This document shows positions 1 to 15,855 of a DNA stretch of 64,000 bases, in pieces. Source of the stretch: Caprimulgus europaeus (taxonomy: Eukaryota > Chordata > Aves > Caprimulgiformes > Caprimulgidae); the NCBI GenBank assembly GCA_907165065.1, contig OU015528.1, forward strand, positions 75,001,474 through 75,065,473, in the 5' to 3' direction. Position 1 is the stretch's first letter. Each line of letters begins with the position of its first letter. Made by a program: the position numbers and the translations under genes. The notes beneath the pieces were generated by a model. It was given only the letters and a program-made list of their open reading frames with translations. It ran no database searches and was not told the origin of the DNA.

Positions 1-399
1 ATGCTACAGCACTAAGTGCAGCAACTTGTTTATGCTGAGGGAAAACACGAATCACTCCACAAAGCCCTATGACTTTATACCAACATCAGGCAGGTTGGAG
101 AGCCCAACCAGCCTCCATCTGCTACAGCATAGTTCTCCATCCATATATTTTGAATGTGCTACTGCTACACAGCAAAGGTCTTGCTAGGTGCTGTGAGAGC
201 ACACTTCTGCCCCTACTCTATACCTGGGCTCACAAAAAGATCTGGTATCAGCTGGTGGTGACAGGATGCCATTGCATCACCCAGACCTTGGGGTCTTCAT
301 CTATAAAAGTGATGGTTACCCAATTTTTCAACATAACCCTGGTGTAGAGTTTTGCCAGAAGCCACCCTGAGTGCCATCAAGTGGCACGGACAGGACAAA
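1..399. other. Intronic sequence, nothing recognised
   Basis: This stretch is unique-looking intronic DNA left of the first CR1. A 92-codon open frame at 69-347 has no recognisable motif and is treated as chance. Confidence 0.5.
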
Positions 400-1272
400 C
401 CAGGTGATCAGGCCCAGTCAACACGGGTTTATGAAAGGCAGGTTCTGCTTGACTAATCTGATCCCCTTCCATGACAAGGTGACCTGCTTAGTGGATGAGG
501 GAAAGGCTGTGGATGTTATCTACCTGGACTTTAGTAAAGCCTTTGACACCATGTCCCACAGCATTCTCCTGCAGAAAAGAGTGGCTGGAAAACTGCCTGT
601 CAGAAAAGGACCTGGGGATGTTGGTTGACAGCAGCTGAACATGAGACAGCAGTGTGCTCAGGTGGCCAAGAAGGCCAACAGCATCCTGGCCTGTGTCAGG
701 AACAGCGTGGCCAGCAGGACCAGGGGGGCAGTGATCATCCCCCTGTACTGGGCACTGGTGAGGCTGCACCTCAAGTGCTGGGTTCAGTTTTGGGCCCCTC
801 ACTCCAAGAACAACAGGAGGTACTGGAGTGTGTCCAGAGAAGGGCAGTGGAGCTGGGGAAGCGGTTGGAGAACAAGTGTGATGACGAGTGTCTGAGGGAA
901 CTGGGGTTGTTGAGTCTGGAGAAAAGGAGGCTGAGGTGAGAGCTTCTCACTCTCTACAACTACCTGAAAGGAGGTTGTGGTGCTGTGGGTGTCTCAGCTT
1001 CTTCTTCCAAGTAACAAGAGGAAAAGGCCTGAAGTTGCACCAGAGGAGGTTTAGACTGGATATTAGGAAAAATTTCCTCACTGAAAGGGTTATGAAGCAT
1101 TGGGACAGGCTGCCCAGGGAAGTGGTTGAGTCACCAACCCTGGAGGTATTTAAAAGGTGTGTAGATGTGGTGCTTAGGGACACGGTTTAGTGGTGGACTT
1201 GGCAATGTCAGGTTATTGGTTGGACTTGATGATCTTAAAGATCTTTTCCAACTTAAACAATTCTATGATTGT
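400..1272 (+). mobile_element. CR1 LINE fragment, internally deleted, with 3' end
   Basis: The left part reads as the start of the CR1 reverse transcriptase: [15 protein letters not shown], then [14 protein letters not shown]. From about 590 the sequence jumps to the C-terminal part of ORF2: a [11 protein letters not shown]-like segment, [23 protein letters not shown], then [27 protein letters not shown]. The catalytic palm (the YADD-type motif region) is missing, and frameshifts and stops separate the blocks. The right end, near 1265, has the CR1 3' signature TTCTATGATT. It is a dead copy, antisense to CAMK1D. The left boundary is approximate. Confidence 0.9.

Positions 1273-6211
<4,939 letters not shown>

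Positions 6212-6243
<32 letters not shown>
6212..6243. repeat. (TA)n microsatellite
   Basis: An almost perfect TA dinucleotide run of about 30 bp, preceded by TTATTA and followed by TGTACATA. Confidence 0.95.
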
Positions 6244-6248
<5 letters not shown>

Positions 6249-7817
6249 TAGAGTGTTGCTCCAAGCCCCTCTCAGCCCTACACCCGTAGCCCAACCCATC
6301 ACGTGCCTTATCAATGCAGAATGGACAAATCTCTGCTTTGCTGTTCGCTGAAGGCAGACACAGTTTTATTGAATCTGGCTCCTATTAGCTGACTTGTCTT
6401 TTTATATTTCCCCTGTAGCCTTTTTGTTTCCTGTGGATTGATTGCACTGAAAATTGAGCCCACGCAGTAATTAATATGACTGAATACAGCACATTTCCCC
6501 ATGAAAATGCAGTGCGTGCTCTTTTGCAATTTCATACAGTTACTTTTGCTTTAGTAGATACTGATTTACACCATGTGCTCTCCTGTACAAGGACTCTCTC
6601 CTTCGACATTTGCAGAGTATACTTCCACAAAATTATTTTCATTAAAATGACAAAATTTCCCTCCCTGCCAGCTCACTCCCTATCCCCCTTAAGCCTCCTT
6701 CTTTAATCGAAAGCTTTTCTTAGTCAAATTTAGTCCAGTGGATCTACTGTACCCAGACTCAATCTGTTTATAATTTTATTTCACCACACAGAAAATATTT
6801 GCAACCTCTTAAATGATGCATTGCAAACTAGAGCTTAATCCAAGGACTCAGGGGGAACAGCTGGTAAGTTCATAGCCACTTGCTTTTCCAGAGTGTCAGC
6901 TGCAGCCCAGGTACACGCAGAGAGTCGAGGGACCCGTGCTCCTATTTATTCATGTGGTGACTCCCTGTTATGGTATATGGGATTTACATTACATGTCTGC
7001 AATCACCTATAGAGTCTGCAAGTGTCATGGCTGAGGTTCACCTCCCGGGGATTCTCCACAGCTCAGCACCCAAGGCCATGGCTACCTTCCATATGGAGCT
7101 TATGTCCATATGGCTTTTCTTCTCCAAAATAGGGTTAACTCAACCATGATGTGATTGGGAATGCTGCTCCCTGTGTGTTGCCGACTGACAGAAGTCAATG
7201 CTGTTCTAGGAGCAAACCAGCAAGGGCAGCTGTGGGAGAGGGTTTGAGCTCTAAATTCATGGTGGCTTGTTTATCTAAAGTTGGTCTTGATCCCAACCCC
7301 CTCCACCCCACTGAGATGAGACTTAGCATCCTGCTCTGAACAGACCCAGACACTCACAAAGGGCTGCTGCAGTTGGTTTGTTCTAGTCTCTATTTTTCTG
7401 AGATAATTTTTTATTTTTTTATGAAAGCACCAGCTTTGCCCTTTCTATGGCAATTTTGAGCAGTGCATGGGAGGTGGAGTTAAAATTACAGGCAGTAACA
7501 GTAGAATTAGTTCTTTGTCTTAAAGAAATTTAAGACAAAATTTTCTGACCAGAAAGAGAGGGTAGGAGGGATTTCTTATTAGTGGAAGAGAACTGCTCCT
7601 GTCTTGCAGCTGGCACTGGCTCATGGAGCTGGACACACTGTCCCAAACATCAGCACAAGGAACCTTTTTCTCCTGCTGATTTCAATCTTTGTTCCCTGCA
7701 AAGAAAAAGTCAAAGGAAGAGTAGCCAGGTGCAGTTACCTGAAAAGCATTTAGCCCTGGGAATAGCTCAAATGTCAAGCTGTGATCCAGAGTAGCATTAG
7801 CCTCGCTGGAATGGGTT
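6244..7817. other. Intronic sequence, no element recognised
   Basis: AT-rich intronic DNA. The part around 6300-6560 contains homeodomain-type cores (TAATTAATATGAC) and looks compositionally even, but I cannot support a specific function. Confidence 0.45.
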
Positions 7818-8287
7818 TGCACGGCAAGGTTTTGGTAGTGGGGAGGGCACAGGGGTGGCTTTTGTGAGAAGCTGCCAGAAGCTTCCCCCATGTCTGACCC
7901 AACACAGCCAATGCCAGCCGGCTCCAAGATGGACCTGCTGCTGGCCAAGGCCAAACCCATCAGTAACGCCTCTGTGAGAACATAATTAAGAAAAAAAGGG
8001 GAAGAAAAAAAAAAAGGCACACTGCAGGGAGAGAGAAGAGTAAGAAGATGTGAGAGAAACAATTCTGGAGACACCAAGGTTAGTGAAGAAGGAGGGGGAG
8101 GAGGTGTTCCAGGCACCGGAGCAGAGATTCCCCTGCAGCCTGTGGTGCAGACCATGGTGAGGCAGGCTGTCCCCCTGCAGCCCATGGAGGTCCATGGTGG
8201 AGCAGATGACCACCTGTAGCCCGTGGAGGACCCCACGCCGGAGCAGGTGGATGCCCAAAGGAGGCTGTGACCCCGCGGGAAGCCCGC

Positions 8288-8385
8288 GCTGGAGCAGTCT
8301 GTTCCTGAAGGACTGCACCCCATGGAATGGACCCAGGCTGGAGCAGTCTGTTCCTGAAGGACTGCACCCCATGGAATGGACCCAT
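8288..8385 (+). repeat. 49-bp tandem duplication inside the LTR
   Basis: Two adjacent 49-bp copies (8288-8336 and 8337-8385), each starting GCTGGAGCAGTCTGTTCCTG, differ only at the last base. The surrounding LTR has more diverged relatives of the same unit, so this is the youngest step of minisatellite growth. Confidence 0.93.
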
Positions 8386-8690
8386 GCCAAAGCAGTTCAT
8401 GAAGAACTGTCAGTCATGGGAAGGACTCACGTCGGAGAAGTTTGTGGAGGACTGTCTCCCGGGAGAGGGACCCCACGCTGGTGTGGGGGAAGGAGTCCTC
8501 CCCCTGAGGAGGAAGATGTGGCAGAAACAACATGTGATGAACTGACCCCAACCCCCATTCCCTCTTCCCTGTGCTGCTGGGGGGAGGAGGTGGAAATCAG
8601 GAGGAAAGTTAAGCCCAGGAAAAAGGCAGGGGTGGGGGGACGTGTTTTAAGATTTGGTTTTATTTCTCATTATCCTCTTCTCTGATAGGT

Positions 8691-8696
8691 AATAAA
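8691..8696 (+). promoter_or_regulatory. LTR polyadenylation signal AATAAA
   Basis: AATAAA lies about 200 bp before the 3' edge of the LTR, after a T-rich stretch, where an LTR poly(A) signal is expected. It is on the plus strand and so should not prematurely end CAMK1D transcripts. Activity is not shown by sequence. Confidence 0.5.
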
Positions 8697-8945
8697 TTAA
8701 AACTCGTTTTTTCCTCCAAGTCAAGTCTGTTTTGCCTGTGCCAGTAATTGTTGAGTGATCTCTCCCTGTCCTTATCTCTGCCCATGAGCCTTTCATTATA
8801 TTTTTCTCTCCCCAGTCCAGTTGAGGAGGGACAGTGACAGAGTGGGCTTTGGTGGGCATCTGGCATCCAGCCAGGGTCAACCCACCACACCTACCCAGGG
8901 ACTCAGAGCTGGGCAAAAATCAGCAAAGCAACTGCAACTGCATCT

Positions 8946-9227
8946 CAGAATCACAGAATCATTAGGTTGGAAAAGACCTCTAAGATCATCATGTCCAATC
9001 ATCAACCCAACACCACCATGCCCACTAAATTACATCCCTAAGCACCACATCTACTCGTCTTTCAAATAGCTCTAGGGATGATGGCTCCACCACTTCCCTG
9101 GGCAGCCTGTTCCAATGCCTGACAACCCTTACGGTGAAGGAGTTTTTCCTAATATCCAACCTAAACCTCCCTTGTCACAACCTGAGGACATTTCCTCTTG
9201 ACCTATCACCTGTTACTTGGTAGAAGA
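8946..9227 (-). mobile_element. CR1 LINE 3' fragment
   Basis: On the plus strand it starts CAGAATCACAGAATCATTAG, the complement of the CR1 3' tail. It continues through AGGTTGGAAAAGACCTCTAA, then CTCCACCACTTCCCTGGGCA, TAATATCCAACCTAAACCTC and CATTTCCTCTTGACCTATC. It is 5'-truncated, as is typical of CR1, and lies about 56 bp from the LTR. It is in the sense direction of CAMK1D. Confidence 0.93.
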
Positions 9228-10300
9228 TCTTCTGCATTAATGCCTGCTGGGACCTGGCAAGGCATGTGTGGCTCCATCCCTTGGTCCTTGCTTGGCCACT
9301 GAACAGTGGCTCTCCCTGGGTTCATGAAGGCATGTGTGGAAAGCCCAGCTCCTGGAGAAGGAGCTAAGCTGGGTGTCCACATCACATATGGACATTGCTA
9401 ACACATAACCTGCCTGGCTCCAGGAGTATGGGAATCACCTTCAAAACAATGCCCAGAAGATTAATTTAGTTTAAAAAGAAAACCAACCAACCATAAATAT
9501 GAATTCTTTTCACTTCTACTACATCTTTACCTGAGACTATGTGCCCTTAGCTCATGTTGCTGACTATCAACATGAGGAAAGCGAGAACAAATATCATTTC
9601 CATATTCTCACTGCAGGAAAGAGAGAATCAGACTTGTCCCGATGAAACAACCAGGACATACAGCAATGTCCTGTTCCACAAGCCCTACCTCACTAAGAAA
9701 GATGCATTACCATCAAACCCCATTTTGAAGAGAGGCAATAGGACACAGCTTGACTGTATGAGAAAAGAGGCACTATCTGCAGTTTCAATGGGGAGACACA
9801 GATTGCACTCTGGTTCCAGGTTTTCCTGAGACAAAACCTTACAGACCTAGTGTTTCATGAAGAGACTTTGTGATGGTTTTGTGTACATGGATGAGCTACC
9901 TCATTATGTGGGCTCTGCGTGTGCACACTGTTTCACCCTGCACAGACAATTAAAGACCTCACAATCCTCATTAGAGGCAAAGGAGAAGTCATTGTAACAA
10001 TATCTTAATAATTATTAAGGCTCTGTTCAATGGCTGGTGTCAGCCCTTGTCACTACAACAGTTTCTCTATTTTTGTAATTTCTAATTTACAAACATAATT
10101 TGGGAGAGATGGGAAGACATTTCAGCATTAGTATTACACCTTCCCTTTAAATTAACCCATTTCACCATCAAGTTCACCAGGAAAGAGACAAATTGACAAA
10201 TGAAAATAAAACAGCCCCTGCTGCAGGGAAGGAGAAAGGACGTGATCAACCTTTTTTTGAAACAACTGATTCCTTTGTAGTACCATCAGGAAAACAAAAC
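9228..10300. other. Intronic sequence between two CR1 fragments
   Basis: Nothing recognised. The short motif AAGGCATGTGTGG occurs twice within 70 bp (about 9260 and 9327). The 91-codon frame at 9554-9829 has no motif. Confidence 0.45.
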
Positions 10301-10406
10301 ATAGAATCACAGAATGGCTTGGGTTGGAAGGGACCTTAAAGATCATCCAGTTCCAACCCCCCTGCCATCAGCAGGGATACCTTTCCACTAGACCAGGTTG
10401 CTCAAA
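10301..10406 (-). mobile_element. CR1 LINE 3' tail fragment
   Basis: On the plus strand it reads ATAGAATCACAGAATGGCTT, then GGTTGGAAGGGACCTTAAAG, and ends near CCAGGTTGCTCA. This is the last 100 bp or so of a CR1, inserted in the sense orientation of the host gene. Confidence 0.93.
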
Positions 10407-13107
10407 ATGAAAAGTTTCAAAGAAATGCTTTGATTAAAGTTGAGCACCAAACAAAAAACTCCCTTGTGTTTTATGACTCCTAAACTCATAAACAAAAAGC
10501 CAGTCTCTCTGGATTTCTGATGGTTTTGCCAGCAGTGTGAAACCTGCACCCGTACATTTCAGGTCACTCTACCAGGTACCTGCCAGACACCACCACAGTG
10601 GGACTGCCTGGTGGGGACATCTCTACATATGTTAGCCTTCAGGTAACAAAATACATCAACAAAAGAACAAATAAATGCTGGGATTAAAAATACAATAGTC
10701 ATATATTGATATTAATGTATTCATGTTACTCTTTCTCTTGCTGGTACCATCTGTGTGTACAGATAAATCCTCTCATTTATTCACCCTGCATCCCCCACTG
10801 TTATCAAGTGTAGGGACCCTTCTGCTTGTTTTAGGAGCTTGAAAAATAACATCCTTTGAAATACCACTTTGACTTCTTTGCCATTTGGCAAAACTCTGAT
10901 GTTTTTCTTTTCTGTCTCTTTTGGAGTGCAGGTTGGAATTACTCTGGATTGTTTACTGCTCAACAGTTTCATTGCTTTTATCAAAAGTCTTATTGATGAA
11001 CTCAGCAGCAGTGGATTTACACAAAGAAGCCCATCAAACCTATTCAGAACTTGTAGGCTTTTCCTCCAGAAGTGTGTGAAGTTCATCTGATGCTTCATTG
11101 CAGTTCAAGCCATGATCCAGCCTCCAGTGGAGACAAGTCATCAAACCACCACCACGTTGGGTCAGAAGAACCAGCACAGAAAGGCAGAGACATCCCTAGA
11201 GACTCATTAACACTGTTTAAGGCTGCAGATTAGGGATAAGTAACAAAAAGAGGGCTGATTTCAGAAATTTGGAGCAGGAGGCATCCCAGACCAACATGAA
11301 AAATTGGTAAAATATGAGCATTATCCTACAACCGTGAACAGCTCACAGATCAGAAGTTACATGTTCACGGTTTCCTACAATATAAACCAGAAAAAGCACA
11401 TAACTCAGCCCCTGGGGCATGAAGCTGGAAGTGTGAGGTGAGATAAGAAAAACCGAAGGGACCGTTCCTGGGAAGTTCTGGCTTTGAGTATGAATTTTCT
11501 CTAATGAAGGAATTCTTATTAATACAAATATTTCTATTTTAAAAATTTATTTTCCTTTTAATGGAGGGCTTTTCTATTTGGCTTTAAACTTCCTCTGCAT
11601 TGTGAAAATGCATGAGAACCAGAAAGCAAACCTGGCCAGCTCGCTGTTTGAAAGGAAAGAGAAATTGGCTGCCCTTGTCTCATTGTTCAAACAACGAAAC
11701 ACATAAAAAGAAAACGAGTAAACAGATTAATAGATTTTAGACCCAAAAAGAACATTATGATTATTCAACCTGACTTTTTGCAAATATAAGTATGTGATTA
11801 AAATTCTCCTTGTGACAGTAATCTAAGGTGTTAATCAGGGAGGGACAGATACTGCTATAGAAATACGGCGTGTCCTGCAGAGACTTGCCTTATTCAGTAG
11901 ACATCTCAGAAAACTGCACTGGCTTTCTCATTTGCAGCACATCATAAAATATTCAGCCTGAAAAAGGCAAGGACTTCCCTTGTTATTGTAGCTTTAAATC
12001 ACCCAACTTAAAATCCGATGGTAACATAAATATATGCTCCAAGGGCACCAAACATTTTGGCTGATTTTTCTAGAATACAGGTGTGTCCATGTGGTAGAGA
12101 GGGATGGATGGGTGTTAGCACCCTCTCCTTTGATAGTGCTGTTGAAAGCAACACTGCTGTGGGATTTATTCTGGGGGGCTGACCGTTCTTTCATCACCAC
12201 TGTGATGGTGGCTCCACCAGAAGGATGCCCCCCACCCTGAGGGGTTGTTTTCAAAAAGTTTGGAGAAAAATTATGTGGTCATCTTTCAGAATCAAACTGA
12301 GCAAAATAAAAAATATTTTTTTCCCTACATTAAAAGTTTCATGTGACATTTGCTGAGCAGCTGTCGTGAGATTGTGCTTTGGAGAACAGATTCTGTTTCC
12401 ACTGGGACAAGACCGTGAAGTCTCTGGAATGCTCAGCTCAGGGCTGTAATGTAGTTTGGCAGTTAAAATCTTTGGAGACAACATTTTCCTTCACAGAATC
12501 CCTACTGTGGAGCTCTTTTGAGGTCCATGATTTTTTGAGGTTGTTGTTGTCTTGTTTTATTAAAAAATGTATTCCATATTCAAATATTAAACATTGTATT
12601 CAAAATTTCCCCTGGTTCCATCAGCGGTAAAAAGTGTGATAGCACTAATAGCAACCATATGACAAAGGACCTCAGGTTTTTAAGTCTCTTGTGACTAAAC
12701 CTTACTGACTGACAGCTTATGACAGCTCTTCAAATGTCAGCAGCCCACTTACCTCCACCTATGCTTGTCCCCCTAGGCAGCAGTGCATGGAGGGGACCTA
12801 GGACCTGCCAGATGCAGCAACACTCCCCCAGTGCTGCCATCACTAGTTATGAGGCATGTATCTGTAGTAAAGGAACCTGCACTGATAACCCCACCGTGCA
12901 GACAAATCTTAAGGAATGTTGCAGCAAATTTTCACATCTCTAGCACTCTGCTGAGGTCTACAAACACTACAATGGGCACATCTTTTTTTCTGCTCTTCTG
13001 AACTGCTATAGTTTGGTTGGCACCTCCACAGGAGCCAAGGAATCATCTAGTATTAGCAGCTTGATCTCACTCAAGTGTGCTCCTTGCCATTTTAAAAAAG
13101 AACTATG
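10407..13107. other. Intronic sequence, nothing recognised
   Basis: AT-rich intronic DNA. Overlapping open frames on both strands at 10781-11098 are shadows of each other without motifs. A G+C-richer patch at 12060-12240 is unassigned. Confidence 0.45.
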
Positions 13108-13301
13108 GAAAGTGGTGAAACCCTGGCACAGGTTGCCCAGAGAGGTGGTAGAAGCCCTATCCCTGGAAACATTCAAGTTCAGGTTGGATGGGGCTCTGAG
13201 CAACCTGATCTAGTGGAAGATGTCCCTGCTCAGTGCAGGGGGGTTGGACTAGATGATCTTTAAAGGTCTCTTCTGACCCAAACCATTCTATCATTCTATG
13301 A
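13108..13301 (+). mobile_element. CR1 LINE 3' fragment
   Basis: It encodes remnants of the ORF2 C-terminus ([19 protein letters not shown] in frame). This is followed by the CR1 3' untranslated part with GGGGGGTTGGACTAGATGAT and a tail CATTCTATCATTCTATGA. It is 5'-truncated and antisense to CAMK1D. Confidence 0.93.
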
Positions 13302-15214
13302 CATACATGCTGGCTATTCAGTATGTTTTTCTTCATGGCTTTGCATTAAATGAAAAGGCAAAGCTGACACTCAGCAATGGAGACTTTCACCTGTGCCCAC
13401 CGTATCAGTCAACAGTTTGATGTCACTACAGGTAAAGCCATACATACAATGGATTCATCACAGGATTCACTGTGAAAAAACCTATCATTTCACAAAATAC
13501 CATTAACATATGCACAGTATGCATTAAGTAACTCAAAAGTTTAGTTTTTAAGAAGCAAACACTCCCTGATTTATTAATTTCCTTATGTGAGATGTCAGTA
13601 AAACAGCCCAAACATTCTTGCTCATTGTGTGTGTGTATATATATATATATATATTTATAGATATCTGCTTTTGTTGCCTCAACTTTTCTCACTTTGCTTC
13701 TAGAGAACAGAAAAGTAGAGCTCTGTAGACAAACCACCACACAAAATAGGTTTCCCAGCATCTGAGGGCTGGAACAATGTATTTCCTAACTGCTGTCATA
13801 TTCCTCCAGCTCTCCATAAAATAAGTGGGTAGTTAAAATCTGGAGGAGATTCCTCACCTGACAGCAATTTAAAAGTAGGTCATGTTTCAGCACTAATAGG
13901 TTGGGTTTGTTTTTCTTTTGACTTGTTTTCCAATGGAAACCAACCTCGATGTCCTGCCAGCATTAACTAGGAAGAACAGACCTAAAAATAATGAGAACTG
14001 ATGTAACTGAAAAGGGATACCGTAAATTAGGCAATGTATAGTAAACAACCATTAAATATAAGATGAATATAGCACTAAGAATTGTCCTAAATATCAAAAA
14101 AGTCCAGAGGAAAATATAGTAAAGTCACTCTTAGTTGGAGCTTAAACAGGCCAGCTTTTCTGTGAATAACACTTGATAGAAATTTGCTTTTGTGTGTGTA
14201 TTTCTTTTTCTAAGTCTGATTTCCACATGCTTTCTCACAAGCAAGTTTGCAGGCAGATGCCTTTGTTGAAATGGTCAATGTTAAGACAACACTGGGTGAT
14301 ACTTGTCTCAGTTCAGAAAGAGCTCTGAAGCTCCTCATATCACTTGTACCTCACATAAATTCTACCTCTTTTTTAGCTTTTCTATAGGATGTACAATACC
14401 TACAGACTTATTTGTCCCTCTGGATAAACACAAGCAATGAAAATTTATTTTGAACCAAAAAAAGAAATGCAGTCAACTGGTCAATTTATGTAACTGTAAA
14501 AATGAACTTGTTGAAGCAGTGGGTAGAAACAATACATTGTGAGCTAAATATTAAAACCAAACAGATTCAACTTAATTCTAAATGATATAGGTATCTTGTT
14601 TTATCAAACTGTTGCAACAACTATATATATATTTTTTAAAAGTCACTAATGTGCTCTTCAACTTTTGAGAAACTGTGAAGAAACTTGCAGAGAATTGATA
14701 AAAACACAAGATTCCGTTTCTAATGAAGTATTTCTTAAGAAATCTTCAAGTAACTAAAGTAAATGCTAGGAAAAACCCATGTTATGGTACATGCACAATT
14801 TCAGGGTACATAATGTCTATAAAAATCAGGAAATAAACACTGGAGCTATCAATGACAGTTTCCTGAAATGCTCCATGGATATGAAAAAACAAGGTTTGGG
14901 ACAAAACTGAATGCAAAGGAGGAAATAATTTATCCCCTTAAACATCCATGGTACACTCACACCTTCAACATTTTTGACAAAGTTAATCTCACCCCATTTT
15001 GCAAGTCTACAGAATAAGCACCTATATGAAAGCTACCACACTAACCTCCTTCAGCCAGCACAGGGAAGGTGGCATTTCTAGGGTGTGATGCTGCTAAGGG
15101 CACACTTCAGGGAGTGAGGAACAGAAACACTCATTTCTGTGTTCGTTTGGACAAATCCCACTGTGTTGACCTTTATGGAAAATAGTCCTGAAGATGTTTT
15201 GGTCAAAAGTATAA
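13302..15214. other. Intronic sequence with one TG/TA microsatellite
   Basis: AT-rich intronic DNA. Apart from the microsatellite at 13626-13655 and a short TATATATATA run near 14620, I recognise nothing. Confidence 0.45.
13626..13655. repeat. (TG)n(TA)n compound microsatellite
   Basis: About five TG units run directly into about ten TA units. Confidence 0.93.
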
Positions 15215-15522
15215 TCAAACTTGGCAAAGTGCAGAGAAGAAAAACAAGCAATCCAGAGAGCTTCTCCATGAAAAGAGCTGTCAAATTTACAAAGAAAAGA
15301 GATGACAGAGGAGATACGATAGCACTCTACAAAATTGTTAAAAGGATGGAACATGGAAAAGGGAAATACAAGGAATTATATCACACCGTAGATGAGAAAT
15401 AGGGGACCTAATGGAATTAGCTGGTGGTGGATTTAAGACAAAAGCATTTGTCATCTGAGGAGCAATCCTGGAACAGATGAATCTTTGGTATGACCCAATA
15501 AAATGGTGCTCATGTTCTTATG
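15215..15522 (+). mobile_element. Ancient CR1/L3-like LINE relic, 3' end
   Basis: The sequence differs from the younger avian CR1 copies. It resembles, from memory, an old family abundant in turtles and crocodiles. Similar blocks are GTGCAGAGAAGAAAAACAAG, then GATGACAGAGGAGATACGAT, GTGGTGGATTTAAGACAAAA and TTTGGTATGACCCAATAAAA. It ends ATGTTCTTATG, matching the usual tail of that family. The copy is heavily diverged and internally shortened. An 87-codon open frame over it is a remnant of ORF2, not a gene. Confidence 0.7.
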
Positions 15523-15587
15523 TTTGTGCTCATCAAATTAATTATTGAATTATTCACTCAGCTCTGGTCTGAATGTGCATACCTACA

Positions 15588-15617
15588 TTAAGTGAGTCTT
15601 TTGATTCACTCACTTAA
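15588..15617. repeat. Perfect 10-bp inverted repeat with 10-nt loop
   Basis: TTAAGTGAGT at 15588-15597 and its exact reverse complement ACTCACTTAA at 15608-15617. It lies between the facing tails of two ancient LINE relics. Confidence 0.9.
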
Positions 15618-15628
15618 AATCAAATATG

Positions 15629-15855
15629 ACAGATTCATAGATTTTAAAGCCATTATGATAATCTGATCTGACCCCAGACAAAACAAAGACTGTACAATTT
15701 TTGCCCCAAATCCATAGCTCCTGGCTGGACAAAAGACTATCGTTTAGCAGTGTAGCCAGGCTCGACTTAGAAGATACCACTAATCCCTTGTCTGCTTTGT
15801 CCAGTGGTTATTTACACACACTGACTAATTACTTTGAGGTTTTTTACGATGACAA
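15629..15855 (-). mobile_element. Second ancient CR1/L3-like LINE relic, opposite orientation
   Basis: On the plus strand it begins GACAGATTCATAGATTTTAA, then CATTATGATAATCTGATCTG. I recognise this as the reverse complement of the 3' end of an old turtle/crocodile-type CR1. Weaker similarity continues through a tract like CCCTTGTCTGCTTTGTCCAG to about 15850. The far boundary is a guess. It is sense to CAMK1D. Confidence 0.65.

Larger units (their letters stand above)
7818..8889 (+). mobile_element. Avian endogenous-retrovirus-type LTR (probably solo), about 1.07 kb
   Basis: The overall sequence matches, from memory, a dispersed LTR-like unit common in bird genomes. It runs from TGCACGGCAAGG to CAACCCACCACA, so it begins TG and ends CA. 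A weak TATA-like AT stretch lies near 7980. The middle is a degenerate minisatellite built on units like CTGGAGCAG...CCATGG. A polyadenylation signal AATAAA lies at 8691-8696. There is no gag, pol or env next to it, so it is probably a solo LTR. I see no clear target-site duplication, so the ends are uncertain by several bases, and I do not assign a family name. The orientation is antisense to CAMK1D. Confidence 0.7.

Noticed and set aside
371-1190. Several plus-strand frames with reverse-transcriptase-like segments
   Set aside because: They are fragments of one dead CR1 with deletion and frameshifts, not a gene.
7682-8323. 213-codon open frame on the minus strand, the longest in the window
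   Set aside because: It lies almost entirely inside the LTR, antisense to it, and its length follows from the G+C-rich minisatellite. No recognisable domain.
15139-15402. 87-codon plus-strand frame with a basic, Lys-rich composition
   Set aside because: It overlaps the ancient CR1/L3 relic and reads as decayed ORF2. No independent gene evidence.
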